This document shows positions 7,320-16,600 of a DNA stretch of 45,385 nucleotides, piece by piece. Location: the NCBI RefSeq assembly GCF_023699475.1, contig NZ_JALXFV010000005.1:339746-385130 (forward strand), written 5' to 3'. The notes beneath the pieces are model-generated. The model did not search any database. It worked only from the letters and a program-made list of their open reading frames with translations, and was not told where the DNA came from. Within the stretch, counting starts at the first letter, position 1, and each line of letters opens with the position of its first letter. The DNA is from Halomarina rubra. GTDB lineage: Archaea; Halobacteriota; Halobacteria; Halobacteriales; Haloarculaceae. A program made the position numbers and the translations under genes.

Positions 7320-9554
7320 CTATCCGTCGAGGTCGATGGTGACCGTGCCGGACTCGCCGGCACCGAGCGTCACCGTCTCGTAGTCGACGAGTTCCTGGCC
7401 GTCCGCGTTCGCGCGGACGAAGGTGGTGTCGTCGCCGGGCAGTTCGTAGCCCGCGAGCGTCAGCGTGACACCCTCGCAGTCCGCACCGTCCGCGACGCTC
7501 ACGCTCAGCGTCACTTCACCGGTCTCGCCGTCGTAGCTGACCGGGTCGTAGCTGACCGCACAGCCCGCGAGGTCCTTCGTGACCTCGCCGGTTGGCACGT
7601 TGTAGCTGCCGGTGACCGTGCCGTCGGCGAGGACCGTCTGGGCCTGCAGGAGGCGGCCCTGCGTGCCGTAGAACGCGTCCTCGTCGGCACCGAGGTTCTC
7701 GATGACCTGGCCGGCCGCGACGTCGATCTGGTAGGCGGGCATCTCGCCGTCACCAGCGTCACCGTCGCCGGAGTCACCGTCACCAGCGTCACCGTCGCCG
7801 GCATCGCCGTCGTCGCCATCGCCAGCATCGCCGTCACCGTCGTCACCATCGCCGGTGTCGCCGTCACCAGCGTCACCGTCGCCAGCGTCGCCGTCACCGC
7901 TGTCGCCATCGCCAGCGTCGCCATCACCGTTGTCGCCGTCTCCGGCATCGCCGTCACCAGCGTCACCGTCACCGTTGTCACCGTCGTCCGCACAGTCGAC
8001 CACGACGGTCTGGGTGCTGATGACCTCACCGCCGACGATGGTGGTGACGTTGTACTCGCCGTCCGGCACGTTCTCGAACGTGAGGGTGCCACCGGCCTCG
8101 ATGGTCTCGGTCAGCGACGCGTCGCCGCTGACTTCGATGGTGACCGGCACGTCGTTCGGGTTGGTGACCGTCGCGTTCGCACCGTCCGCACCGCAGACGA
8201 CCTCCACGCTGACCTCACTGTCGGTCAGACAGTCGACCACGACCGTCTCGGTCGCGACCGTCGTCCCGTCGACGGAGGTCGTGACGTCGAACTCGTTGTT
8301 CTGGACGCCGGTGTACGTCTGGTTCTCGCCGGGGGCGAGCGTCAGCGTCCGCCCGCCGACGTCGACGTCCACCGCCACGTCGTTCTCGTTGCTCACCGTC
8401 ACCGTCGCCCCGTCGACACCGCACTGAACGTCGACGTCGACACCGCCGACGTCGGGGCAGTCGATGTTGACGGTCTTCGTCCCGACCGCCTCACCGTCGA
8501 CGATGGTCTCTATCTCGTAGCTCCCGTCGTCGAGCCCTTCGAGCGTGAGGTTCTCGCCCGCGCCGATCTGGATCGGGCCACGGTCGTTGACGGTCACGTT
8601 GACCGCCACGTCGTTCGGGTTCTCGACGGTCAGGTCACCGCCCTCGTCGGTACACTGCAAGCTGAGAGTGACTTGGCTCGGTCCGTCACAGTCGACGGTG
8701 ACCGTCACGGTACTGATTGTCTCGCCACCGGCGCTCGTCTCCACCTCGTAGCTCCCGTCGTCGAGACCTTCGAAGGTGGTGTTCGCACCGGGTGCGACGG
8801 TCCGGGTCTCCCCGTCGACCGTGACGTTGACCGCGACGTCGTTCGGGTTGGTCGCCGTCAGGTCACCACCCTCGGCCGTACACTGCAGGTCGAGGGTGAC
8901 GCGACTCGGACCGTCGCAGTCGATGTTGACGGTCTTCGTCCCGACCGCCTCGCCGCCGTAGAGCGTCGTGACCTCGTAGCTCCCGTCGTCGAGGCCCTCG
9001 AACGTGGTGTTCTCGCCCGCCCCGATCTGGATCGGGCCGCGGTCGTTGATCGAGACGTTGACCGCCACGTCGTTCGGGTTCTCGACGGTCAGGTCACCGC
9101 CCTCGTCGGTACACTGCAGGCCGAGGTCGACCTGACTCAGGTCGCCGGCGTCCGTCGGGCCACAGTCACTCGGGTTCCGCAGGGACTCACCACCGATGGT
9201 GAGACCGAGGAGCTCGTAGCCGCTGACGGTGGCCAGACTCAGGTCGTCCTGGAGGTCCAACCGCAGCGTGTCGTACTCGTCGGCGTCGCCGTCGAGCAGG
9301 TCGTTCCCGTCGACGGTCAGCGACTCGGTGGCACCCGCCGACACGTTGTACAACGTCAGTGTCGCGTCGGCGTCGGTGACGGACGTCAGCTCTAACCCGA
9401 GGAGTTCGACCTCGTTACAGCCGACGAAGTTCACGTCGACGCCGTCGAGCGTCCCGTCGGGTCCGTCCTGGATGGGAGCGCCGACGATGGCACCAGCCCC
9501 CATCGAAGACAGCACGACCGCCGCTATCATCAGGACGGCTGTCGCTCGTTTCAT
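7320..9554 (-). CDS. Secreted repeat protein 3 (five two-Cys beta repeats, long Asp-Gly linker)
   Basis: A 744-residue secreted protein with a Sec signal peptide ([20 protein letters not shown]), an N-domain (about 25-135, ending DCGPTDAG), five repeats of about 76 residues (about 140-521), a long Asp/Gly linker (about 522-604) and the C-module shared with both neighbours (about 605-744; contains [17 protein letters not shown]). Repeats 1-3 are of the [20 protein letters not shown] type, repeats 4-5 of the [20 protein letters not shown] type found in secreted protein 2, so the gene looks like a mosaic. Cysteines are rare in haloarchaeal proteins, and two per repeat at fixed sites points to disulfide-locked extracellular domains. 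The ATG overlaps the stop of a leader ORF. Function is unknown; a surface fibre or adhesin is an inference. Confidence 0.85.
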   Translation of the reverse strand: MKRATAVLMIAAVVLSSMGAGAIVGAPIQDGPDGTLDGVDVNFVGCNEVELLGLELTSVTDADATLTLYNVSAGATESLTVDGNDLLDGDADEYDTLRLDLQDDLSLATVSGYELLGLTIGGESLRNPSDCGPTDAGDLSQVDLGLQCTDEGGDLTVENPNDVAVNVSINDRGPIQIGAGENTTFEGLDDGSYEVTTLYGGEAVGTKTVNIDCDGPSRVTLDLQCTAEGGDLTATNPNDVAVNVTVDGETRTVAPGANTTFEGLDDGSYEVETSAGGETISTVTVTVDCDGPSQVTLSLQCTDEGGDLTVENPNDVAVNVTVNDRGPIQIGAGENLTLEGLDDGSYEIETIVDGEAVGTKTVNIDCPDVGGVDVDVQCGVDGATVTVSNENDVAVDVDVGGRTLTLAPGENQTYTGVQNNEFDVTTSVDGTTVATETVVVDCLTDSEVSVEVVCGADGANATVTNPNDVPVTIEVSGDASLTETIEAGGTLTFENVPDGEYNVTTIVGGEVISTQTVVVDCADDGDNGDGDAGDGDAGDGDNGDGDAGDGDSGDGDAGDGDAGDGDTGDGDDGDGDAGDGDDGDAGDGDAGDGDSGDGDAGDGEMPAYQIDVAAGQVIENLGADEDAFYGTQGRLLQAQTVLADGTVTGSYNVPTGEVTKDLAGCAVSYDPVSYDGETGEVTLSVSVADGADCEGVTLTLAGYELPGDDTTFVRANADGQELVDYETVTLGAGESGTVTIDLDG
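7742..7987 (-). repeat. Asp-Gly codon repeat tract of secreted protein 3
   Basis: About 80 codons of imperfect DGD/AGD/NGD/SGD units made from GAC, GGT/GGC and GCT/GCC triplets. It is roughly twice as long as the homologous tract in secreted protein 2 although the sequences on either side are nearly the same, so the tract itself has expanded or contracted. Confidence 0.85.
8170..8440 (-). repeat. Long direct repeat shared with secreted protein 2 (copy B)
   Basis: Partner of the repeat at 6056-6326, same orientation, about 2.1 kb away. It encodes most of beta repeat 4 and part of repeat 5 of secreted protein 3. Confidence 0.85.
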
Positions 9555-9622
9555 CTGTGGTCCCTCTCGTCGATGTCGGCAGGTCCTCCTCTCCCGCCGG
9601 ACAGTGATGGTTCCGAATCCAT
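9551..9622 (-). CDS. Leader ORF upstream of secreted repeat protein 3 (23 aa)
   Basis: A 23-residue ORF beginning MDSEPSLSGG and ending DERDHR. Its ATG is 30 nt from the TATA-box centre, predicting a near-leaderless start, and its TGA overlaps the ATG of the surface-protein gene (ATGA, 9554-9551). The MDSE start and the small hairpin (ATGG-A-TT-CGG-AA-CCAT) are shared with unit 2, although one base has been lost in the hairpin, shifting the frame after residue 4 so that the rest of the peptide differs. Despite that, the stop still overlaps the main start. Translation is inferred. Confidence 0.55.
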   Translation of the reverse strand: MDSEPSLSGGRGGPADIDERDHR

Positions 9623-9880
9623 GCGTCTCAGTCGAAAGGTGCTTCTTGTATAGTTACAGGTTGCAAAAATGGAAAGTATTTCTAGAGTGCAGCATTGACT
9701 GACACGTTCTCGAAAACCACCGGACTGCAGTCGATAAAGCTCAGCGATATGCGACGAGAGAGCCGGCGTACCGCGTCGGTACCGACACGATTTCGGATAT
9801 GTAACAAAATTCCGACAGTCACAGAACGGGACCGACTGGTCCGGCGTGGGGACGACCGCCACTGCCCCACCTCACGGCAC
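9623..9880. other. AT-richer spacer upstream of secreted protein 3
   Basis: Carries the promoter of the third surface-protein unit near 9650 and otherwise unassigned sequence of lower GC than the surroundings. No coding region with a credible composition is visible on either strand. Confidence 0.55.
9648..9658 (-). promoter_or_regulatory. Conserved promoter element of unit 3
   Basis: Reads TGTAACTATAC on the minus strand and matches the element of unit 2 except for one base, with identical spacing to the leader ATG. It is placed as the TATA/BRE region. Confidence 0.65.
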
Positions 9881-10639
9881 TCAGGATTCGAGGAACCCGA
9901 GCAGTTCGTCGTTCGCGACCCGCGAGGACTCGACGTGTGCGAGGTGGCGACCCGGAACCGAGCGGAACTCCCCACGCGGTAGGGCGTCGGCGAGGTCACG
10001 GCCCGCGTCGGCGGGCACCGCGGGGTCGTCGGCACCGTGACAGACGAGCGCCGGGACCGTAATCTCGTACGGGTCGGCACAGACGTAGTCACGGAGCGCG
10101 GCGACCTGCGCGTCGCGGACCGCCTCGGGCGCGTCGTCGTCACGCCACTTCTCGATGCCGGCGACGACCTCGCGCTGGCGCTCGAAGAACTCCTGGGAGA
10201 GACACGGCGCGAGCGAGTCCGGGCCGCGTCCGCCCATCACCGACAGCATCCCGTCGTCGAACTCGTCGCCCGACAGGGCGGTCCCGAACAGCGCGAGACT
10301 GCGGACGCGCCCCGACTCGCGGGCGTACTCCAGGGCGGCCATCCCGCCGAGGCCCGCACCGACGAGGTGGACTCGCTTGGCACCGTGTGCGGAGAGGACG
10401 GCGTCGAGGTCCGCCGCCAGCGTCGCCACGTCGAACTCGCTCGCGGTGGTCTCGGAGCGCCCGCTCCCGCGCAGGTCGGTGACGAGTGCCTCGAACGGCC
10501 CGTCGACGGCCGGGTGCTGCCACGCCCACTGCCACGCGGCGTAGCCCAGTTCTCCGACGAACGCGACGGTGTCGGCGTCGGGTCCGGCCTCGCTGCTCTC
10601 GTAGTAGAGTCGCGCGTCATCGCGCTCGACGATCGGCAT
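9881..10639 (-). CDS. Alpha/beta hydrolase-fold protein lacking the nucleophile Ser
   Basis: A 252-residue alpha/beta hydrolase-fold protein. DLRGSGRS (55-62) and the elbow HLVGAGLGGMAALEYA (from about 91) are typical of the family, as are HGADDPAVP (acid position) and RHLAHVE (His position) near the C-terminus. In the elbow, where active members have G-x-S-x-G, this protein has G94-A-G96-L-G98, so the expected nucleophile Ser is Gly. Unless another residue substitutes, it should not act as a serine hydrolase; a cofactor-independent or non-catalytic role is possible. It lies 76 nt beyond the 3' end of alaS on the same strand and could be read through from it. Confidence 0.8.
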   Translation of the reverse strand: MPIVERDDARLYYESSEAGPDADTVAFVGELGYAAWQWAWQHPAVDGPFEALVTDLRGSGRSETTASEFDVATLAADLDAVLSAHGAKRVHLVGAGLGGMAALEYARESGRVRSLALFGTALSGDEFDDGMLSVMGGRGPDSLAPCLSQEFFERQREVVAGIEKWRDDDAPEAVRDAQVAALRDYVCADPYEITVPALVCHGADDPAVPADAGRDLADALPRGEFRSVPGRHLAHVESSRVANDELLGFLES

Positions 10640-10715
10640 AGGAGAGCGTGCGAGCGACGGGGCTATCGGCGTTGCGTTCGCGGGACGGACGAACAGCGAG
10701 GACCGGGTCGCTCGT

Positions 10716-13487
10716 TCAGGCGTCTATCTTCCGTTCGAGGATGTCGGGGGCGTCCTCCAGCGTCTCGTCGAGGGCGTCGACGTTCGGCCCGCCGCCCTGT
10801 GCGAAGTCGGCGGGACCGCCGCCACCGCCGCCGACGCGACCGGCGAGTTCGCCGACGACCTCGCCGGCGTTGATGGGGACGCCGTCGGGGACGGCGACGA
10901 CGAACTGCGCGCTCCCCGCACCGCTCCCGACGACGGCGACCTTCCCGTCGTCGGCGATGGCGTGAGCCGTCGCCCGGAGTTCGTCTATCTCGCCGTCGAG
11001 GCGCTGGACGACCGCCGTCACGTCGCCGACCTCGACCTCGGTGCCCTCGCTGGCCGCGGCGCGGGCCTCAGCGAGTTCGGCGGTGAGTTCCTCGATCTCC
11101 TTGCCGCGGGCCTTCCACTCCTCGAAGAACCGTTCTGCGGTGTCGGGTACCTCCATCGCGGAGACGTCGAGGGCCTCGGCGGCGGCGGACAGCGCGTTCT
11201 CGGTACGCTGGGTCGCCTCGATGGCGGCGTCGCCGGCGGCGAACGTGATGCGCTCGACGCCGTCCTGGATACGCTCGGTCGAGAGGATCTTGATGGTCCC
11301 GATGTCGCCCGTGCGCGTGACGTGGGTCCCCGCACACGCCTGCACGTCGTCGCCGACGTGGATGAGACGCACGTTCGTTCCCGGCGGGATACCCCCCTGG
11401 TAGAGGTCGAATCCGTAGCGCTCTTCGGCCTCGTGGCGGTCGGGCCACTCCTGGGTGACGCTCGTGTTGTCGGTGACGACGCGGTTGGCGACGCGCTCGA
11501 TGGCCTCGACGTCCTCCCGGGAGATGCGCTCGTAGTGCTGGACGTCGATGCGCGAGGAGTCGACGCCCTTCTGGGCACCCGCCTGGCGGATGTGCGTCCC
11601 GAGCACCTGCCGGGCGGCGTAGCCGATGACGTGGGTCGCCGTGTGGTGGGCCATCAGCCGACGGCGGCGGGCCGTGTCGATGCGCCCGCGGACGAACTCG
11701 CCCTTCCCGATGGGGTCGGCGACGCGGTGGAGGACGACGCCGTCCTCGGACTGCGTGTCGGTGACGTCGACGGTCGTGTCGTCGTTCCACAGCACCCCGT
11801 GGTCGGCGGGTTGGCCACCGCCCTCGGGGTAGAACATCGTCTGGTCGAGGACGACGTCGTAGCCCTCCTCGCGTTCGATGACGTCGAGGACGACCGCCTC
11901 GAACTCCGTCCCGTCCGGGTCGTCGTAGAACAGCGTCTCCGTCTCCGGGAGGTCCGCGACGCGCTCGTCGCGTTCGTCCTCGACGCGCGCGAGGTCGCCC
12001 CCGCCGTGACGCGCGGCGACCTGCCCGTAGAAGTCGTCGGGGATGGTCACGCTCGCGCCGCGTTCGGCGGCTATCTCCTCGACCATGTCCGGCTGGATGC
12101 CGTGGGAGTCGTACAGTTCGACGACCTCTTCGAGGGGAATCGGCTCGTCTCGCTCGGCGTAGTCGTCGGCGAGCTGGCGGACGCGCCGGCCACCGCGTTC
12201 GAGCGTCTCGCGGTACTTCTCCATCTCCGTGCGGACCATGTCCCGGACGGTGTCGCGGTTCTCGTAGCCCAGGCGCTCGGCCTGCATGTCGACGAGTTCG
12301 TCGAGCGGGGCGTCCACCCCGACGTCGTCGACCAGTCGCTTCGTCCGGCGGAGCACGAGGCGAGCGAGGTAGCCCGACCCGGCGCTGGAGGGGACGATGC
12401 CGTCGCCGAGCATGTACGCCAGCGTCCGGCAGTGGTCGGCGATGGCGTAGATGGTCTCCAGCGGCTCCATCAGCTCCTCCAGGTACGCGCGCTCGACGCC
12501 GAGTTCGGCGGCGATGTCGGCGCGGGCCTCCGCCATGTCCTCGGCCTCGTCGATGTCGAGGTTGCCCGCGAGCTTCGCGGCCTCGTGGACCAACGCGGCG
12601 TCCTCGTCGCTCAACTCGACCCCGGCGTTCTCCTTGAGGAACGCGATCATATCGGGGTAGACCGCCTCGTACACCGTCGGGGTGCCCTGGCTCATCCAGG
12701 TCCACCGCTCCAGCCCGTAGCCGGTGTCGACGATGTACGTGTCCATCTTCGAGTAGCGGTTGCCGTCTTTCAGTTCGTACTCGCCGTCGGGGTCCTGCTC
12801 CATCGACATGAAGACGAGCGTCGCGAGTTCGGCACCGCGGTAGATGACCTCGATGGCCGGCCCGGCGTTGCCACCGCCGACCCACGGGTCCTCGATGTAG
12901 ACGATGTCCTCGACGTCCGCACCCATCGACTCGAAGAACTCGTCGCAGTACTGGACGGTTCCGTCCTTCCAGTACACCTCGCCCTCGTATGCGTACTGAC
13001 CGGGGTCGTCTAGGTCTTCGCGGGCGTTGAACGCGTGGTGGGCCATCATCTCGAACGCCATCGTGTGCCGACCCGTCTTGCCGACGTTGTCGATGTCCTG
13101 CATGCGGATGCAGGGCTGGGAGATGGTCAGCGGGTTCGCCGGCGGCGGGGTCTGGCCGGAGGTGACCAGCGGCTGGAAGTCGTAGATAGACGCCTGCGTC
13201 AGGAGCACGTCGTCACGCCAGCGGTTCGCGGCGACGGGGTAGGGCTCGATGCGCTCGTGGTCGTTCTCCTCGAAGAACGAGAGGAACGCCTCGCGCATCT
13301 CCTCTAAGGTGTACTCCTCCTCGAAGGCCGGTTCGCCGATGAACGTGTACTGCGCACACGGCGGCTCCCCACACGTCTCGCGGGAGACTCGGCTCCAGAA
13401 GTGGGCCCCGCAGGACGGACACTCCTGTCGGGTGAACCCCTCCTCCTCGAAGTACGAAAGCTGGTACTCCTCGTCGAGTTCGCTCAT
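10716..13487 (-). CDS. alaS: Alanyl-tRNA synthetase
   Basis: A 923-residue cytoplasmic class II enzyme that charges tRNA-Ala. The N-terminal Cys-rich segment [22 protein letters not shown] (split here as CPSCGAHF...TCGEPPC) is the zinc-binding extension of archaeal AlaS. The catalytic core follows, then the editing domain with HHTATH (about 617-622) and the [13 protein letters not shown] motif holding the editing-site Cys and His, and the C-terminal glycine-rich domain ([17 protein letters not shown]) seen in all AlaS. Length and start ([18 protein letters not shown]) fit the archaeal family. It is transcribed divergently from the propeller protein gene. Confidence 0.97.
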   Translation of the reverse strand: MSELDEEYQLSYFEEEGFTRQECPSCGAHFWSRVSRETCGEPPCAQYTFIGEPAFEEEYTLEEMREAFLSFFEENDHERIEPYPVAANRWRDDVLLTQASIYDFQPLVTSGQTPPPANPLTISQPCIRMQDIDNVGKTGRHTMAFEMMAHHAFNAREDLDDPGQYAYEGEVYWKDGTVQYCDEFFESMGADVEDIVYIEDPWVGGGNAGPAIEVIYRGAELATLVFMSMEQDPDGEYELKDGNRYSKMDTYIVDTGYGLERWTWMSQGTPTVYEAVYPDMIAFLKENAGVELSDEDAALVHEAAKLAGNLDIDEAEDMAEARADIAAELGVERAYLEELMEPLETIYAIADHCRTLAYMLGDGIVPSSAGSGYLARLVLRRTKRLVDDVGVDAPLDELVDMQAERLGYENRDTVRDMVRTEMEKYRETLERGGRRVRQLADDYAERDEPIPLEEVVELYDSHGIQPDMVEEIAAERGASVTIPDDFYGQVAARHGGGDLARVEDERDERVADLPETETLFYDDPDGTEFEAVVLDVIEREEGYDVVLDQTMFYPEGGGQPADHGVLWNDDTTVDVTDTQSEDGVVLHRVADPIGKGEFVRGRIDTARRRRLMAHHTATHVIGYAARQVLGTHIRQAGAQKGVDSSRIDVQHYERISREDVEAIERVANRVVTDNTSVTQEWPDRHEAEERYGFDLYQGGIPPGTNVRLIHVGDDVQACAGTHVTRTGDIGTIKILSTERIQDGVERITFAAGDAAIEATQRTENALSAAAEALDVSAMEVPDTAERFFEEWKARGKEIEELTAELAEARAAASEGTEVEVGDVTAVVQRLDGEIDELRATAHAIADDGKVAVVGSGAGSAQFVVAVPDGVPINAGEVVGELAGRVGGGGGGPADFAQGGGPNVDALDETLEDAPDILERKIDA

Positions 13488-13598
13488 TACCCCTGTTTTG
13501 GCCGAGCGGCGGGTAAAACTGTTCCGAACGGTCGAACCGAACCGGTTTCCGGGTCGTCCCGGGTGCCGGTCAGTCCGCCGAACGTATCAGTCGATTTC

Positions 13599-13621
13599 TG
13601 AGAGTCTCGTTGAGAGTCTCG
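13599..13621. promoter_or_regulatory. Tandem GAGANTCTC quasi-palindromes in a divergent promoter region
   Basis: The 11-mer TGAGAGTCTCG occurs twice with one base between copies, and each contains the odd palindrome GAGANTCTC. It lies between alaS and the divergently transcribed propeller gene, about 40 nt upstream of the TATA-like box of the latter, a position suited to an operator. No regulator is known for it. Confidence 0.3.
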
Positions 13622-13658
13622 AAAAGAACAGGTTTATTTTACCCGTTCGGGCCATACA

Positions 13659-13666
13659 CTTAAATC
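13659..13666 (+). promoter_or_regulatory. TATA box of the Tat-exported propeller gene
   Basis: CTTAAATC in an AT-rich patch, centred about 27 nt before the ATG at 13690, which predicts a leaderless mRNA. Confidence 0.55.
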
Positions 13667-13689
13667 GAAATCGGGTGTTCTCGCCGGTA

Positions 13690-16600
13690 ATGTCGGAGGA
13701 GACTGGGCGGACACGACGGACCTTCTTGAAACTCACGGGGGCGGCAGCGGCCGGAACGGCGCTCGCGACACCCGCCGCGGCGGCGTCGGACGACTGGCGC
13801 GTGGTCGACTCGGGGGTCGGCACGACGCTGTACGACGCCGCGATGACCAGCGAGGGACCCTACGCGGTCGGCGCGGGCGGCCTCGTCCTCGCGCGCCGGC
13901 GAGACGGCTGGCAACCCGTGCTCGAACGCGGGCCGACCGTCCAGTCGAACCCGTTGCGCGGCTGTGACGTCACCGACGACGGCCGACACCTCTGGTTCTG
14001 TGGCGGGTCGGGCGTCATCGGCCAGTACGACGTCGTCGAGGAGGAGTTGACGGACTACTCCGCGCCGATGGGGAAGACCTCGACGTGGCGCAACCTCGCC
14101 GTCCGCGGCGACGCGGGCAGCGAGTCGGTGTACCTCGTCAACGGGTCGGGCGAGTTCCTCGCCGGGACGAAGACCAGCGCCGGCGGGATGGACTGGGGCG
14201 ACGTCGTCAAACCCGGCGGTGGCTCCAGCGCACCGGGCATCGACTTCTGGAGCGAGGACGACGGCTACGTCTGTGACACCTCCAGCATGGTGTACCGCAC
14301 CCAGGACGGCGGTCAGACCTGGACGACCGTCGGCATCAACGGCGCGAGCGTGAGCCTCTACGACGTCGCGGTCCGCAACGAGGGCGACCTCGACGTCGCC
14401 GGCGGCAACGGCACCATCTACCGCCTCAACGACGGCGACGGGAAGGGCTGGAAACGGAAGAACGTGGGCGAGGAGACCGTCCTCGCCGTCTACCGGACCG
14501 GCGCGGAGGGTGGACTGGGCTGTGGCACCGGCGGCTACGTCTACGACCGCAAGAAGAACAAGTGGGACCGTGTCGAGACACCGACGACGAACACGCTCCG
14601 CGGCGTCGCGACCGGCGACTCCGGGGAGTATCCGCAGGTCGCCGTCGGCGACTCGGGAACCATCGTCGAGCGCGGGACGTACACCGCCGACCTTCCCCAC
14701 ACGGTGTCGCTCTCAGCGGACTCCTCGCTGGAGTACCGTCTGGAGGTCGACGGTGCGGTCGTGGCGACCGGCGACGTCGAGTCCGGCGACACGGTCACCA
14801 ACCGCACCACGCGGTTCAGCGTCGACACCGTCACGGGGGCGCTCACGAGCGGCGACACGGACACGTACGACTACTCCGGAGAGATCGTCGACCTCGAAGT
14901 GACGAGCGGCGACGCGTCGGCGCTCTCCGTCACCGTCGACGGCAGCGAGTCGAGTCTGAAACGGCTCGCGAGCGAGCCGTGGACCGAGGTGGCCTCGCCG
15001 ACGGGCAAGACGCTCGAAGGCGTCGTCCAGACCGTCGAAGGTCCCTACGCGGTCGGCAGCGGTGGTGAGGTGCTCGCCCGCCGCGCCGACGGCTGGGACC
15101 TCGTCCTCGAATCCGGACCGACCACCGAGTCGAACCCGCTGACCGGCGCGGCGGTGAGCGACGACGGCCGTAACGTCTGGTTCTGTGGCGGGTCGGGCGT
15201 CATCGGCCAGTACGACGTCGTCGACGAACAGGTGACCGACTACTCCGCACCCAACGGGAAGACCTCGACGTGGGAGGACCTCGCGGTCACCGGGGCGGCC
15301 GGCAGCGAGACGGTCCACCTCGTCAACGGCTCCGGGGAGTACCTGACGGGCACCAAGACCAGCGCCGGCGGGATGGACTGGGGGAGCGCGTTCAAACCGG
15401 GCGGTGGCTCCTCGATGAAGGCCGTCACGTTCCTCGACGCGTCGACGGGCTACATCGTCGACACGAACGCGAAGGTGTACGAGACCACGAACGGGGGCGA
15501 CTCGTTCACCGTCGTCGGCATCGACGGCGGTTCGGTCGGCCTCTACGGCGTCGACGCCACCGCCACGGACGACGTCGTCGCCGCGGGTGGCGACGGCACG
15601 CTGTTCCGGTACAACGGTGCCGTCTGGACGAAGCTGTACGCCGGCGGCAACCAGTTGAACGACGTCTCGCTGGACGGTCCCGACGGGCTGACCTGCGGGG
15701 CGGGCGGCACCGTCTGGGAGCTCTCTCAGGACGGGTGGGAGCCCGTCGAGACGCCCGTCACCGCGCCGCTCTCTGGCGTCTCGCTGGACACGACCGGGAC
15801 GTACCCCGACGTCGCCGTCGGGGCTTCGGGCACCATCCTCGAACGCGGCGGCTACACCGCCACTCCGAGCGACACGCTCACCATCTCGACGACCGACGGG
15901 AGCGAGGTCGCCTACCGTATCGAGGTCGACGGCGTCGTCGAGAAGGCCGACGGCGCGGACGCCGGCGACAGCGTCGCCGACGGCACCGTCGAGGGGAGCG
16001 TGGGCGGGACGGACCTCGACGACGGCTACCGGTTCTCCGGCGACATCGTCGACTTCACCGTGACGAGCGGCGACCCCTCGGCGCTCGCCATCGAGGTCAA
16101 CGACGAGTCCCAGACCGTCGGCCAACTGTCGGCCGCGGGGTGGACCGAAGCCGCCTCCCCCACGGGCAACGGGCTCAACGGCGCGGCCGTCGGGGCGGAC
16201 GGTCCCTACGCCGTCAGCGGCGGCGGCGAGGTGCTCGCACGCCGCGACGACGGGTGGACCGTCGTGACGACGTTCCCCGGCGGCGGGAACACGTTCGCGC
16301 TCACCTGTGCCGACGCCTCCAGCAACGGCGGCAACGTCTGGTTCGCGGGCGCGTCGGGAGCGGTCGGGCGCTACGACACCGCGACGGGGACGGTCAGCGA
16401 CTACTCCGCACCGAAGGGGAAGACCTCGACGTGGGAGGCCGTCGCCGTCGCCGGCCCCGCGGGCGCGGAGACCCTGTTCCTCGCCAACGGCTCCGGCGAG
16501 GTGCTGACGGGCACCAACAACGCCGGCGTCGTCACCTGGGGCGACGTGAAGAAACCCGGCGGCGGGTCGTCCATCAAGGGCGGCACCGCGCTCGACGCGT

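Noticed and set aside
7742-7987. Repeat array considered as CRISPR or minisatellite
   Set aside because: Units are triplet-based without fixed spacers and are in frame in a protein; it is a coding Asp-Gly tract.
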